Assembly: GCA_019423635.1 (NCBI GenBank)
Contig: JAHZBA010000001.1
Location: 1 to 64,000 of the forward strand
DNA length: 64,000 nt
Direction of reading: 5' to 3'
Source: Clostridiales bacterium
GTDB taxonomy: Bacteria > Bacillota > Clostridia > Oscillospirales > Oscillospiraceae
In this document: one piece after another, positions 25,155-33,181 of the stretch
Numbering within the stretch: the first letter of the stretch is position 1
Layout of the letters: each line of letters opens with the position of its first letter
The notes under the pieces: generated by a model
The model's database searches: none
The model's input: the letters and a program-made list of their open reading frames with translations, nothing else
Told to the model about the DNA's origin: nothing
Translations under genes and position numbers: made by a program

Positions 25155-26618
25155 ATGAATTATTCGTTCTGGTTCGTGGTGGGCAGTCAGTTTCTGTACG
25201 GTCCCGAGGTGCTGGAGACTGTCGCCGCCCGGGCACAGGAGATGGCCGATGAACTCAGCAAGGCCCTGCCCTTCCCCCTGATCTACAAGGTGACCGCCAA
25301 GACCAACAAGGAGATCGCCGACGTGGTCAAGGAGGCCAACTACGACGATACCTGCGCCGGCATCATCACCTGGTGCCACACCTTCTCCCCCTCCAAGATG
25401 TGGATCAACGGCCTTGCCAATCTGCAAAAGCCCTACTGCCATTTTGCCACCCAGTATAACCAGGAGATCCCCAACGAGGAGATCGACATGGACTTCATGA
25501 ACCTGAACCAGGCCGCCCACGGCGACCGGGAGCACGGGTTTATCGGAGCCCGGTTGCGCAATCCCCGCAAGGTCATCGCCGGCTACTGGAAGGACGAGGC
25601 CGTCCAGCAGCGCATCGGCAGCTGGATGAAGGCCGCCGTGGGCGTGGCCGTGTCCAAGAGCATGAAGGTCATGCGCTTCGGCGACAACATGCGGGAGGTG
25701 GCCGTTACCGAGGGCGACAAGGTGGAGGTCCAGACCAAGCTGGGCTGGCAGGTGAACACCTGGGCCGTGGGCGATCTGGTGAAGGTGATGAACGCTGTCA
25801 CCGAGGCTGAGATCGACGCCCTGATGGAGACCTACAAGCAGAGCTACGACATCGCCACCGACAACCTTGATGCCATCCGCTATCAGGCCCGGGAAGAGAT
25901 CGCCATGAAGAAGATGCTGGACGCCGAGGGGTGCAGGGCCTTCTCCAACACCTTCCAGGATCTGTACGGCATGGAGCAGCTGCCGGGCCTGGCCTCTCAG
26001 CACCTGATGGCCCAGGGCTACGGCTACGGCGGCGAGGGCGACTGGAAGGTCTCTGCCATGACCGCCATCATGAAGGCCATGGGCGAGGGCGGCAACGGCT
26101 GTTCCCTGTTCATGGAGGACTATACCTATAACCTGGTGGAGGGCAAGGAGTACAGTCTGGGCGCCCACATGCTGGAGGTCTGCCCCTGCTGCGCCGCCCA
26201 GAAGCCCCGCATCGAGACCCACCACTTAGGGATCGGCATGAACGAGAAGGACCCCGCCCGCCTGGTCTTCGAGGGCAAGGAGGGGGACGCCATCGTGGTC
26301 AGCCTCATCGACATGGGCGGCCGCCTGCGCCTGATCTGCCAGGACATCCACTGTGTCAAGCCCATCCTGCCTATGCCCAACCTGCCCGTGGCCCGGGTGA
26401 TGTGGCAGGCCGAGCCCTCCCTCACCACCGGGGTGGAGTGCTGGATCACCGCCGGCGGCGCCCATCACACCGTCCTCAGCTACGACGTCACCGCCGAGCA
26501 GATGAAGGACTGGGCCAATATGATGGACATTGAGTTTGTCCACATCGGCAAGGACACCACGGTGGAGAGCCTGGAGCACGACCTGTTCCTGTCCGACCTG
26601 GCCTGGAAGCTGAAGTAA
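25155..26618 (+). CDS. araA: L-arabinose isomerase
   Basis: This cytoplasmic Mn-dependent isomerase converts L-arabinose to L-ribulose. The 487 aa product opens FWFVVGSQFLYGPEVL, a recognisable AraA start. The expected active-site residues are all there: Glu294 (GEGDWK), Glu321 (FMEDYTY), His338 (LGAHMLEVCP) and His437 (GGAHHT). AAGGAGGAATTTTT precedes the ATG at 25155. The open frame extends much further upstream without a stop, but the start is fixed by the ribosome site and the family N terminus. It acts before the FGGY kinase product and AraD. Confidence 0.96.
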   Translation: MNYSFWFVVGSQFLYGPEVLETVAARAQEMADELSKALPFPLIYKVTAKTNKEIADVVKEANYDDTCAGIITWCHTFSPSKMWINGLANLQKPYCHFATQYNQEIPNEEIDMDFMNLNQAAHGDREHGFIGARLRNPRKVIAGYWKDEAVQQRIGSWMKAAVGVAVSKSMKVMRFGDNMREVAVTEGDKVEVQTKLGWQVNTWAVGDLVKVMNAVTEAEIDALMETYKQSYDIATDNLDAIRYQAREEIAMKKMLDAEGCRAFSNTFQDLYGMEQLPGLASQHLMAQGYGYGGEGDWKVSAMTAIMKAMGEGGNGCSLFMEDYTYNLVEGKEYSLGAHMLEVCPCCAAQKPRIETHHLGIGMNEKDPARLVFEGKEGDAIVVSLIDMGGRLRLICQDIHCVKPILPMPNLPVARVMWQAEPSLTTGVECWITAGGAHHTVLSYDVTAEQMKDWANMMDIEFVHIGKDTTVESLEHDLFLSDLAWKLK

Positions 26619-26619
26619 A

Positions 26620-26751
26620 AAGCCTCCCTCTTAGAGGGAGGTGGCACGGCGAAGCCGTGACGGAGGGAGTTTTTCAAGAGCTGTACAGGTTCTCGGAAGA
26701 ACTCCCTCAGTCTCGCTTCGCTTGACAGCTCCCTCAGAGAGGGAGCCTTTG
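26620..26751. repeat. MITE-like inverted repeat element
   Basis: A 132-bp element between araA and araD. The ends are mutual inverted repeats built from CTCCCTCT/AGAGGGAG. Internal hairpins are CCTCCCTCT-T-AGAGGGAGG (26623-26641), CACGGC-GAA-GCCGTG (26645-26659) and GCTCCCTC-AGA-GAGGGAGC (26728-26746), with an inner GGAGGGAGTT/AACTCCCTC pair. No open frame. This type of element is familiar from gut Clostridia. Confidence 0.75.
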
Positions 26752-26762
26752 GAGGGAAGATT

Positions 26763-27461
26763 ATGTTAGAAGCACTCAAACAAGAGGTCCTGGAGGCCAA
26801 TCTGCTGCTGCCGAAGCACAATATGGTCACCTTTACCTGGGGCAACGTCTCCGGCATTGACCGGGACCAGGGCCTTGTGGTCATTAAGCCCTCCGGCGTG
26901 GAGTACGATGACATGCAGCCTGAGGACATGGTGGTGGTCCGCCTGGACAGCGGCGAGCGGGTGGAGGGGAAGTACAAGCCCTCCAGCGACACGCCCACCC
27001 ACCTGGCGCTGTACCGGGCCTTTCCGGCCCTGGGGGGCATCGTCCACACCCACAGCCGCTGGGCCACCAGCTTTGCCCAGGCGGGGAGAGGTGTCCCGGC
27101 CATGGGGACCACCCAGGGGGACTACTTCTACGGTGAGGTTCCCTGTACCCGGAAGATGACGCCGGAGGAGATCTTTGGCCAGTATGAGCTGGAGACGGGC
27201 AACGTCATTATTGAGACCTTCCGGGAGCGGAAGCTGGACCCGACCCGGATTCCGGCGGTGCTGGTCTACAGCCATGGGCCCTTTGCCTGGGGAACGGACC
27301 CCTTCAACGCCGTCCATAACGCGGTGGTGCTGGAGGAGTGCGCCTTCATGGATTTCCACGCCATGATGCTGACGCCCGGCCTTCCGCCCATGCAGCAGGA
27401 GCTGCTGGATAAGCACTATCTCCGCAAGCACGGCCCCAACGCCTACTACGGCCAGGGCTGA
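26763..27461 (+). CDS. araD: L-ribulose-5-phosphate 4-epimerase
   Basis: A 232 aa class II aldolase/epimerase-fold enzyme that converts L-ribulose-5-phosphate to D-xylulose-5-phosphate for the pentose phosphate pathway. Family motifs are FTWGNVSGID (substrate phosphate loop), VIKPSGVEYDDM, the zinc pair in IVHTHSRWAT and the third zinc histidine in VYSHGPFAWG. GGAGGGAAGATT precedes the ATG. It is the last gene of the arabinose operon. Confidence 0.95.
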   Translation: MLEALKQEVLEANLLLPKHNMVTFTWGNVSGIDRDQGLVVIKPSGVEYDDMQPEDMVVVRLDSGERVEGKYKPSSDTPTHLALYRAFPALGGIVHTHSRWATSFAQAGRGVPAMGTTQGDYFYGEVPCTRKMTPEEIFGQYELETGNVIIETFRERKLDPTRIPAVLVYSHGPFAWGTDPFNAVHNAVVLEECAFMDFHAMMLTPGLPPMQQELLDKHYLRKHGPNAYYGQG

Positions 27462-27534
27462 GAGAGGCGGGAGCTTTGGCGGAGTCCGTCCAAACCGCTG
27501 AGAACAGCACAGTTGACAGATCGTATTAAAATCA

Positions 27535-27566
27535 CAGCGGCATGGAGCAAACGCCCCATGCCGCTG
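27535..27566. terminator. Bidirectional terminator between araD and lacZ
   Basis: CAGCGGCATGG (27535-27545) pairs with CCATGCCGCTG (27556-27566). On the minus strand it is followed by TGATTTTAAT. The + side T-run (CTGTTT) is weak. Confidence 0.65.
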
Positions 27567-27603
27567 CTGTTTGGGCAGGGCCAGGCTGCCCTCCGGCTTC
27601 CGC

Positions 27604-30381
27604 CTACAGCCAGATCCGGAAGGAGAAGGTCAGATCCTTCTCCGCGCTGATCCGATAGGGCGGCTCCACATCGCTGCCCCAGCTGTCGATGCCTCCCACG
27701 CCCCGCATGGCGCCGCACACCGTCACCACCGTGCGGACGGGAACGGGCAGTTCCTCCGCATGGGCGGCCTGCTCCAGCTGCTGCGGGGTATAGGGAAGGG
27801 CGGAGAAGGCGAAGGGCGCGTCCACTGCCTCCAGGATCAGGGAGACGCCGTCCGCCGTTTTCAGCACCGCTGCCCGGGTATCCACATGGCAGCCGCACTC
27901 CTGGGGCACCAGATAGCCAGGGATGTGGGGCCGCTCCCGGTGCCAGCCAAAGACGCCCCCCTTTTTCCGGTCCGGGTAGGTCTCACCGGACAGCCCCAGC
28001 CACTCCACCGCCTCCATCGGCTCCGGGGTGGCGAAGCGCAGGCCCAGCAGGGGCAGTCCGGGCCGTCCCGGGCCGCCGTGGTAGTGGACCGCAACACTCA
28101 TGCGGCCCGTGTCCTCCACCGTGTAAGTGACGTCGGTGCGCAGCTCCGGCAGGGCGGGGGCGGTGTAGGTGAACCGGAGGGAGACCCGCTCCCCGCTCTC
28201 CTCCAGAAGCTCCATGTTTTTGCACGTCTGCCAGCTGTCCGCCGCCGCCCAGAGGGAGCTGCCGGCGGCAAAGCCATTGCCCAGATCGTTCTCCGTGGGG
28301 GCCCGCCAGTAGGCGGGGCGGGGCGCCCGCCACAGCCACTGCCGGCCGCCGGACACCAGGGACACCGGCCCGCCCTCCGGGTAGGAGAAGAGAAGCTCAA
28401 AGTCCGCTCCCCGCACGCCCAGGGCCCCGTCGCCGTGGGTGATACGGAGGGGAGATTTTTTTGTCCCCCGGGCGGGGAGGGTCAACGCCTGTTCCGCCCG
28501 GCGGTTGGCCGCGTCGTGAAGGGCCCGCTCCTCGGGGGTGGAATACCAGTACCGCACCTCCTGCATGGCGGGCTTTGACCTCCCGTCGGCGAAGACGATG
28601 CCGTTGCCGCTGAAGGCGTAGTCCGTCTGCCGCTCGCCGAAGTCGCCGCCGTAGCCCAGCACCCGGCGGCCGTTCACATCCGTGTGCCACAGGGCCTGGT
28701 CCATATAGTCCCAGATAAAGCCCCCCTGGTACTGGGGAAACTCCTCTCCCAGGCGGATGTAGCTCTCCATGCCCCCCAGGGAGTTGCCCATGTCGTGCAT
28801 ATACTCGCAGAGGAGAAAGGGCTTCTTCGGGCCGCTCTCCAGATAGGCCCGGATATCCTCCGGCGGGGCGTACATGCGGCTCTCCACGTCGGAGATGCGG
28901 TCAAATTCCCGGCAGTGGAATACCCCCTCGTAGTGGACCAGCCGGCTGGGGTCGTTTGTTCGGAAGAACTCCGCCATGGCCAGGATGTCCTCCCCGGCGT
29001 AGGACTCGTTGCCGCAGGACCAGAAGAGGATGGACACGTGATTCTTGTCCCGCTCAAACATGGACTTCGCCCGGTCCACCACACAGTCCCGCCACTCCGG
29101 AAGACTGCCCGGCACATTCCAGGAGGGCTCCACCTGCCCCAGCTTCTGCCAGGAGCCGTGGCTCTCCAGGTTGGCCTCGTCCATCATGTAGATGCCCTTC
29201 TGGTCACACAGGTGGTACCAGGGGGTCTGGTTGGGGTAGTGGCAGGTGCGCACGGCGTTGATGTGGTTGCGCTGGAAGGTCTCCATCGCCGCTTCCATGT
29301 CCGCAAGGCCAATGGCCCGGCCCGTTTCCGGGTTCCACTCGTGGCGGTTGACGCCGCGGATGACCAGCCGCTCCCCATTGAGGAGCATCAGGCCGTTTTT
29401 CAGCTCGAACCGGCGGAAGCCGATGTCATAGGGGACCACCTCGTACACCGTTCCGTCCTCCCCGGAGAGAGTCAGCGTCACATGGTACAGCTCCGGGTGC
29501 TGATGGTCCCAGGGGCGGACCTTCTCAAAGCGGAGGGACTGGCTGCGCAGATAGTTTCCCTCCGGCGCCAGCTCCAGGGGGGCGTCGAGGAGGGTGCCCT
29601 GGGCGGGATGGGTCAGGCACATATGGACCGCCGATCCCGCCGTCTCCCCCTCCAGCAGCAGCCGGACAGAGAGGATGCCGGTGGTATTGTCCTCCTCCAG
29701 CCCTGCCTGGAGCCAGAGGTCCGCCAGGTGGAGCGCCGGTTTGGCGTAGAGATACACGGAGCGGAAGATGCCGGAAAACCGGAAGAAATCCTGGTCCTCG
29801 ATCCAGGCGGCGCTGGAGCGCTTGTAGACCTCCACGCACAGCCGGTTGTCCCGCTCCCGAATGTAGGGGGTCAGGTCGAAATCGGAGGGGGTGAAGCTGT
29901 CCTCGGCGTAGCCTACAAAGTGGCCGTTGAGCCAGACATAAAAGGCCTGCTCCACTCCCTGGAAGCTGATGCAGACCCGCTTTCCCCGCAGACCGGGTTC
30001 CAGATCGAACCGCCGGACATAACTGCCCACCGGGCAGTCCTCCCAGTCGATCTCCGGGGGCCGGAGCTCCGCGCGGCCATCCCAGGGGTAGAGGGTGTTG
30101 ATGTACTGAATTTGGCCGTATCCTTGGAGCTCCATGTGGCCGGGCACCAGGATCGTGCCGAAGATGGAGTCGTCAAAGTCCTCCTTCCAGAAGTCCTCCG
30201 GCCGGGCGGCGGGCCGGGGACTCCAGGCAAAGCGCCACCGTCCGTCCAGAAGCTGGCGCAGGGAGGTCCGCCCCTGGGCTGCCTCCTCCCGGGAGGAACA
30301 GCACAGGTGGTCGGAGTGGGCGTCCAGGCGGTTCACCTGAAACACGGAGGGGTCTGTCAGCCAGTCAAGCGTTGCCTGCAT
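27604..30381 (-). CDS. lacZ: Beta-galactosidase, glycoside hydrolase family 2
   Basis: A 925 aa cytoplasmic GH2 enzyme that removes terminal beta-galactose. The order of domains is sugar-binding (residues 30-215, with FQGVEQAFYVWLNGHFVGY), immunoglobulin-like, TIM barrel (from about 330: GVNRHEWNPETGRA), and the C-terminal Bgal_small_N-like domain (from about 660: WRAPTENDLGNGF). The acid/base is Glu459 in SCGNESY and the nucleophile is Glu526 in LLCEYMHD. It is somewhat shorter than E. coli LacZ (about 1020). AAGGAGATCCCATC precedes the ATG. It converges with araD, so arabinogalactan-derived oligosaccharides could feed both, by inference. Confidence 0.93.
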   Translation of the reverse strand: MQATLDWLTDPSVFQVNRLDAHSDHLCCSSREEAAQGRTSLRQLLDGRWRFAWSPRPAARPEDFWKEDFDDSIFGTILVPGHMELQGYGQIQYINTLYPWDGRAELRPPEIDWEDCPVGSYVRRFDLEPGLRGKRVCISFQGVEQAFYVWLNGHFVGYAEDSFTPSDFDLTPYIRERDNRLCVEVYKRSSAAWIEDQDFFRFSGIFRSVYLYAKPALHLADLWLQAGLEEDNTTGILSVRLLLEGETAGSAVHMCLTHPAQGTLLDAPLELAPEGNYLRSQSLRFEKVRPWDHQHPELYHVTLTLSGEDGTVYEVVPYDIGFRRFELKNGLMLLNGERLVIRGVNRHEWNPETGRAIGLADMEAAMETFQRNHINAVRTCHYPNQTPWYHLCDQKGIYMMDEANLESHGSWQKLGQVEPSWNVPGSLPEWRDCVVDRAKSMFERDKNHVSILFWSCGNESYAGEDILAMAEFFRTNDPSRLVHYEGVFHCREFDRISDVESRMYAPPEDIRAYLESGPKKPFLLCEYMHDMGNSLGGMESYIRLGEEFPQYQGGFIWDYMDQALWHTDVNGRRVLGYGGDFGERQTDYAFSGNGIVFADGRSKPAMQEVRYWYSTPEERALHDAANRRAEQALTLPARGTKKSPLRITHGDGALGVRGADFELLFSYPEGGPVSLVSGGRQWLWRAPRPAYWRAPTENDLGNGFAAGSSLWAAADSWQTCKNMELLEESGERVSLRFTYTAPALPELRTDVTYTVEDTGRMSVAVHYHGGPGRPGLPLLGLRFATPEPMEAVEWLGLSGETYPDRKKGGVFGWHRERPHIPGYLVPQECGCHVDTRAAVLKTADGVSLILEAVDAPFAFSALPYTPQQLEQAAHAEELPVPVRTVVTVCGAMRGVGGIDSWGSDVEPPYRISAEKDLTFSFRIWL

Positions 30382-30413
30382 GATGGGATCTCCTTATCAT
30401 TAGTTTTGTGCCA

Positions 30414-30603
30414 GTGTATAGTCACCGCAGTTGAAAAGAAGCATTCGCTTCTTTTCAACTAGTGCGGCGATAATTCGCCGCACAGGCCGCAAAACGGCCT
30501 TGCGGTAGACTTCATAGTCAGCACAGGGGTTTTATCCATCAGCGGCTTTGCCGCTGTTTGAAAATCGGTATGTACCGATTTTCAACTGTGCTGACTATAT
30601 CAC
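30414..30603. repeat. Nested-hairpin MITE-like element upstream of lacZ
   Basis: A 190-bp element. Its ends, GTGTATAGTCACCGCAG (30414-30430) and CTGTGCTGACTATATCAC (30586-30603), are imperfect inverted repeats, both leading into TTGAAAA. Domain 1 is a cloverleaf. Its closing stem is ACCGCA/TGCGGT (30424-30429 with 30501-30506) and its arms are 30430-30459, 30462-30483 and 30484-30500. Domain 2 is closed by ATAGTCAGCACAG/CTGTGCTGACTAT (30514-30526 with 30586-30598), with arms 30540-30556 and 30558-30585. All arms pair perfectly. No open frame. Confidence 0.7.
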
Positions 30604-30722
30604 AAAAGCGCGCGGAGAGGAAGGGGGAGAGGGAATCTTTACTGCCGGATACACAGGGCGGGCCTGTGTGTCCGCTGGAGCCCTCCAAAACGGCGCGGCC
30701 CCGCGCTCTGCCGGTTTCCGGG
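30604..30722. other. Intergenic DNA without a supported gene
   Basis: Between the hairpin element and the terminator at 30723 I see no start with a ribosome site and no strong promoter. Short open frames here are not credible. Confidence 0.5.
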
Positions 30723-30762
30723 AAAAAGCGGCCGCATCTGCCCCTTTGGGAGATGCGGCCGC
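30723..30762 (-). terminator. Terminator of the kinase/isomerase/transporter operon
   Basis: On the minus strand GCGGCCGCATCT (30762-30751) pairs perfectly with AGATGCGGCCGC (30739-30728), followed by TTTTT. It lies 33 bases after the kinase stop. Confidence 0.9.
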
Positions 30763-30794
30763 GGGTTTTGTGCGCAGTATAGGATGATGCTGTG

Positions 30795-31406
30795 TTACTG
30801 GCTGCTGCCTTCCAGCAGGTGGTCCAGCCGGGAGAAAATCTGTCCGTAATCAAGCTCCTGGATCGAGGTGACATCCACCAGGAGCGTGTGTCCCAGGCGG
30901 ATGTCGTAGTCCTTCTCCCGGCAGAGGGACACGAACTGCTCATAGCTCATGGAGGGGACGGGGACCGCCGCCTCCGGGGCGGCGCCGGGCTGGTAGACAT
31001 TCAGCAGGTGTCCGGGGTGCCGGGCGGCGCCGCGGTCCCTGCGCAGGCCCCGCTCATAGAGAACGTGCATGTCACCGGTGAGCAGAATCGTCACGGCGGT
31101 GTAGCGGTGCTGCTGCAAAAGCGCCTCCAGGGCCGCCCGGTGCTTGCGGCAGAAGGGATATTCGATCAGCAGGGCCTCGCCGGTGTCCATGCGCCGGTCC
31201 AGGCGGGCGTAGAACTCCCGGAGGCTCCGGCGGTTCAGCTGCTCCTTCTCCGCGGCGCTGCGGAACCCGTAGCGGTCAAAGAACTCCTCCTTTACCGCGT
31301 CGTAGGAGACCAGCGACAGCGCGGGGTAGTGGGCGCAGAGCCTGGAGGAGAAGCTGGTTTTCCCGCTGCCGGGGCAGCCTGTGACGATCAGTAGGATGTT
31401 TTTCAT
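30795..31406 (-). CDS. P-loop small-molecule kinase-like protein
   Basis: A 203 aa single-domain P-loop protein starting MKNILLIVTGCPGSGKTSFS, with Walker A GCPGSGKT at residues 9-16. A DxxKEEFFD motif after the second strand (SYDAVKEEFFDRYGF) and a late VDVTS strand recall zeta-toxin/gluconate-kinase type phosphotransferases. I chose the ATG at 31406 (GGAAG upstream). A start at 31520 would overlap the isomerase gene and add a basic unconserved leader. The substrate is unknown. As last gene of a sugar-phosphate-like operon it could phosphorylate the imported compound. Confidence 0.75.
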   Translation of the reverse strand: MKNILLIVTGCPGSGKTSFSSRLCAHYPALSLVSYDAVKEEFFDRYGFRSAAEKEQLNRRSLREFYARLDRRMDTGEALLIEYPFCRKHRAALEALLQQHRYTAVTILLTGDMHVLYERGLRRDRGAARHPGHLLNVYQPGAAPEAAVPVPSMSYEQFVSLCREKDYDIRLGHTLLVDVTSIQELDYGQIFSRLDHLLEGSSQ

Positions 31407-31494
31407 GCCGCGCTTCCTTTTTGTCCGTCCGGCGGACGTCCCATGTCTCCGAAGATCCGGCGCTTCCGCCGCCCGTGCCGGATTTTCCGGCCGC

Positions 31495-32073
31495 TCAGGT
31501 ACCGAAGAGAGCCTGCTCAATGCAGTCGCAGAGGATGTGCCCCATCATGATGTGGCACTCCTGCACCCGGGGCGTGTCGCAGCTTGGCACCAGCAGGGGG
31601 TAGTCCGCCGCCGCCAGACAATCCCCGCCGTCGCCGCCCAGAAAGCCCGCGGTGGCGATCCCCGCGGAGCGGGCGGTCTCCATGGCCAGGAGGATGTTCT
31701 CCGAGCGGCCGGTGGAGCTGAACGCCCAGAGGATGTCTCCCGGCCGTCCCAGGGCCTCCACCTGCCGCTGGAAAATGAGGCGGTAGGCGTAGTCGTTGCC
31801 GATGGAGGTGAGGATGGAGGCGTTGCAGTTCAGCGCCACCGCCGGCAGGGCCGGCCGGTCAAAGCGGAACCGGCTGACAAACTCCCCGGCCAGATGCTGG
31901 GCATCGGAGGCGCTGCCGCCGTTGCCGCACAGCAGGACCTTTCCGCCGTTTTTCAGCACGCGGATGGTCTCCTCCGCCGTTTTTTGAAGGACCGACAGCA
32001 GCTCCGGGGAGTCCAGGAGACGCTGCTTGGTCTGGATGCTGTCCTGAATGGAGGATCGGATGAGCTGTTCCAT
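31495..32073 (-). CDS. gmhA: SIS-domain isomerase of the GmhA (phosphoheptose isomerase) family
   Basis: A 192 aa SIS protein matching GmhA, which converts sedoheptulose-7-phosphate to D-glycero-D-manno-heptose-7-phosphate. CGNGGSASDAQHLAGEF contains the phosphate-binding serines and the catalytic-side Glu. SSTGRSENI is the second phosphate loop, and QECHIMMGHILCD carries the catalytic His. The length is normal. GAGGAGG precedes the ATG at 32073, and a longer open frame at 32208 is rejected. Neither hldE nor gmhB nor LPS genes are in the window, and its neighbours are an importer, a kinase and an aldolase. A catabolic role on a related phosphosugar is thus likely. Confidence 0.85.
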   Translation of the reverse strand: MEQLIRSSIQDSIQTKQRLLDSPELLSVLQKTAEETIRVLKNGGKVLLCGNGGSASDAQHLAGEFVSRFRFDRPALPAVALNCNASILTSIGNDYAYRLIFQRQVEALGRPGDILWAFSSTGRSENILLAMETARSAGIATAGFLGGDGGDCLAAADYPLLVPSCDTPRVQECHIMMGHILCDCIEQALFGT

Positions 32074-32083
32074 GGACGCCTCC

Positions 32084-33163
32084 TCAAATGACATGGATGT
32101 CCCGGATGTCCAGGGCCAGATGGGTGGTCTCGCCCACCTGATAGATCCGTTTCGTTTTGGGGTTGTTCTCGTGAACCGTGAACCGGGAGCCCAGGAGGTC
32201 CAGCTCATAGAGCTGATAGGAGCCCATGAAGGTGGACAGGGAGACCTCCGCCTGGAACAATCCGTCCTCCTGCACGGAGCAGGCCTCGGGGCGGATCACC
32301 AGGGTGCACTCGTCCCCGCTCTGATGGGGCCGCTGGCAGGGCACGTGCTCCAGCACCGTGTCCAGCAGAGCAACGGAGAGGGTGCCGTCGGGATGCACGG
32401 TCTGGACGGTGCCGTGGAGGATGTTGGCAGTGCCGATGAAGTTGGCGGCAAACTCGCTCTCCGGGGAGTAGTAGACCTCCTTGGGAGTGCCCATCTGGGA
32501 GATTTTTCCGTCCTTGAGGATCACGATCCGGTCGGACATGCTCATGGCCTCCGCCTGGTCGTGGGTGACATAGATGGCCGTGATGCCCACGGTCCGCTGG
32601 ATCTTCCGGATCTCCGTGCGCATCTGGACGCGCAGCTTGGCGTCCAGGTTGCTGAGGGGCTCGTCAAAGAGCAGCACGCCGGGCTCCATGACCAGGGCGC
32701 GGGCCAGTGCCACCCGCTGCTGCTGGCCGCCGGAGAGCTCGTTGGTGTGGCGGTCCTCCAGCCCCGTGAGACCCGTGAGCTCCAGAATCCCCAGGACCTT
32801 CTTCCGGATCTCCTCGGGGGAGAGCTTCTTGATTTTCAGGCCGTAGGAGATGTTGTCGTAGACGTTCAGATTGGGGAACAGGGCGTAGGTCTGGAACACC
32901 ATGGCGGTGTCCCGGCGGTCGGGGGTCAGGTCCTTGATGGACTGGTCACCCAGCAGAATATCGCCGCTGGTGGGCTTTTCAAAGCCGGCGATCATGCGCA
33001 GCGTGGTGGTCTTTCCGCAGCCGGAGGGGCCCAGAAGGGTGATGAATTCGCCGGGCTGGATCTCCAGGGAGATGTCGTCCACCGCGTAGACGTCCTTCCC
33101 GGACCCGCGCTTATGGGGGTAGATCTTGCTGAGATGCTCGATTTTAACGCCTTTTGCCTTCAT
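32084..33163 (-). CDS. ABC transporter ATPase, FbpC/AfuC/PotA type
   Basis: A 359 aa ATPase with Walker A GPSGCGKTTTLRM (about residue 45), Q-loop FQTYALFP, signature LSGGQQQRVALARAL, Walker B VLLFDEPLSNLDAKL and the H-loop VTHDQ. The C-terminal 110 residues form a TOBE-like regulatory domain. It sits between the permease and the isomerase, 10 bp from the latter. The subfamily includes iron, polyamine, 2-aminoethylphosphonate and hexose/heptose-phosphate (AfuC) importers. The neighbouring isomerase and aldolase argue for a sugar phosphate or related solute rather than iron. Confidence 0.93.
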   Translation of the reverse strand: MKAKGVKIEHLSKIYPHKRGSGKDVYAVDDISLEIQPGEFITLLGPSGCGKTTTLRMIAGFEKPTSGDILLGDQSIKDLTPDRRDTAMVFQTYALFPNLNVYDNISYGLKIKKLSPEEIRKKVLGILELTGLTGLEDRHTNELSGGQQQRVALARALVMEPGVLLFDEPLSNLDAKLRVQMRTEIRKIQRTVGITAIYVTHDQAEAMSMSDRIVILKDGKISQMGTPKEVYYSPESEFAANFIGTANILHGTVQTVHPDGTLSVALLDTVLEHVPCQRPHQSGDECTLVIRPEACSVQEDGLFQAEVSLSTFMGSYQLYELDLLGSRFTVHENNPKTKRIYQVGETTHLALDIRDIHVI

Positions 33164-33181
33164 GATGTTACCTCCTTCGGC

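Noticed and set aside
31495..32073. GmhA as part of LPS heptose synthesis
   Set aside because: No other heptose or LPS gene is nearby and the host looks Gram-positive. The context is import and breakdown.
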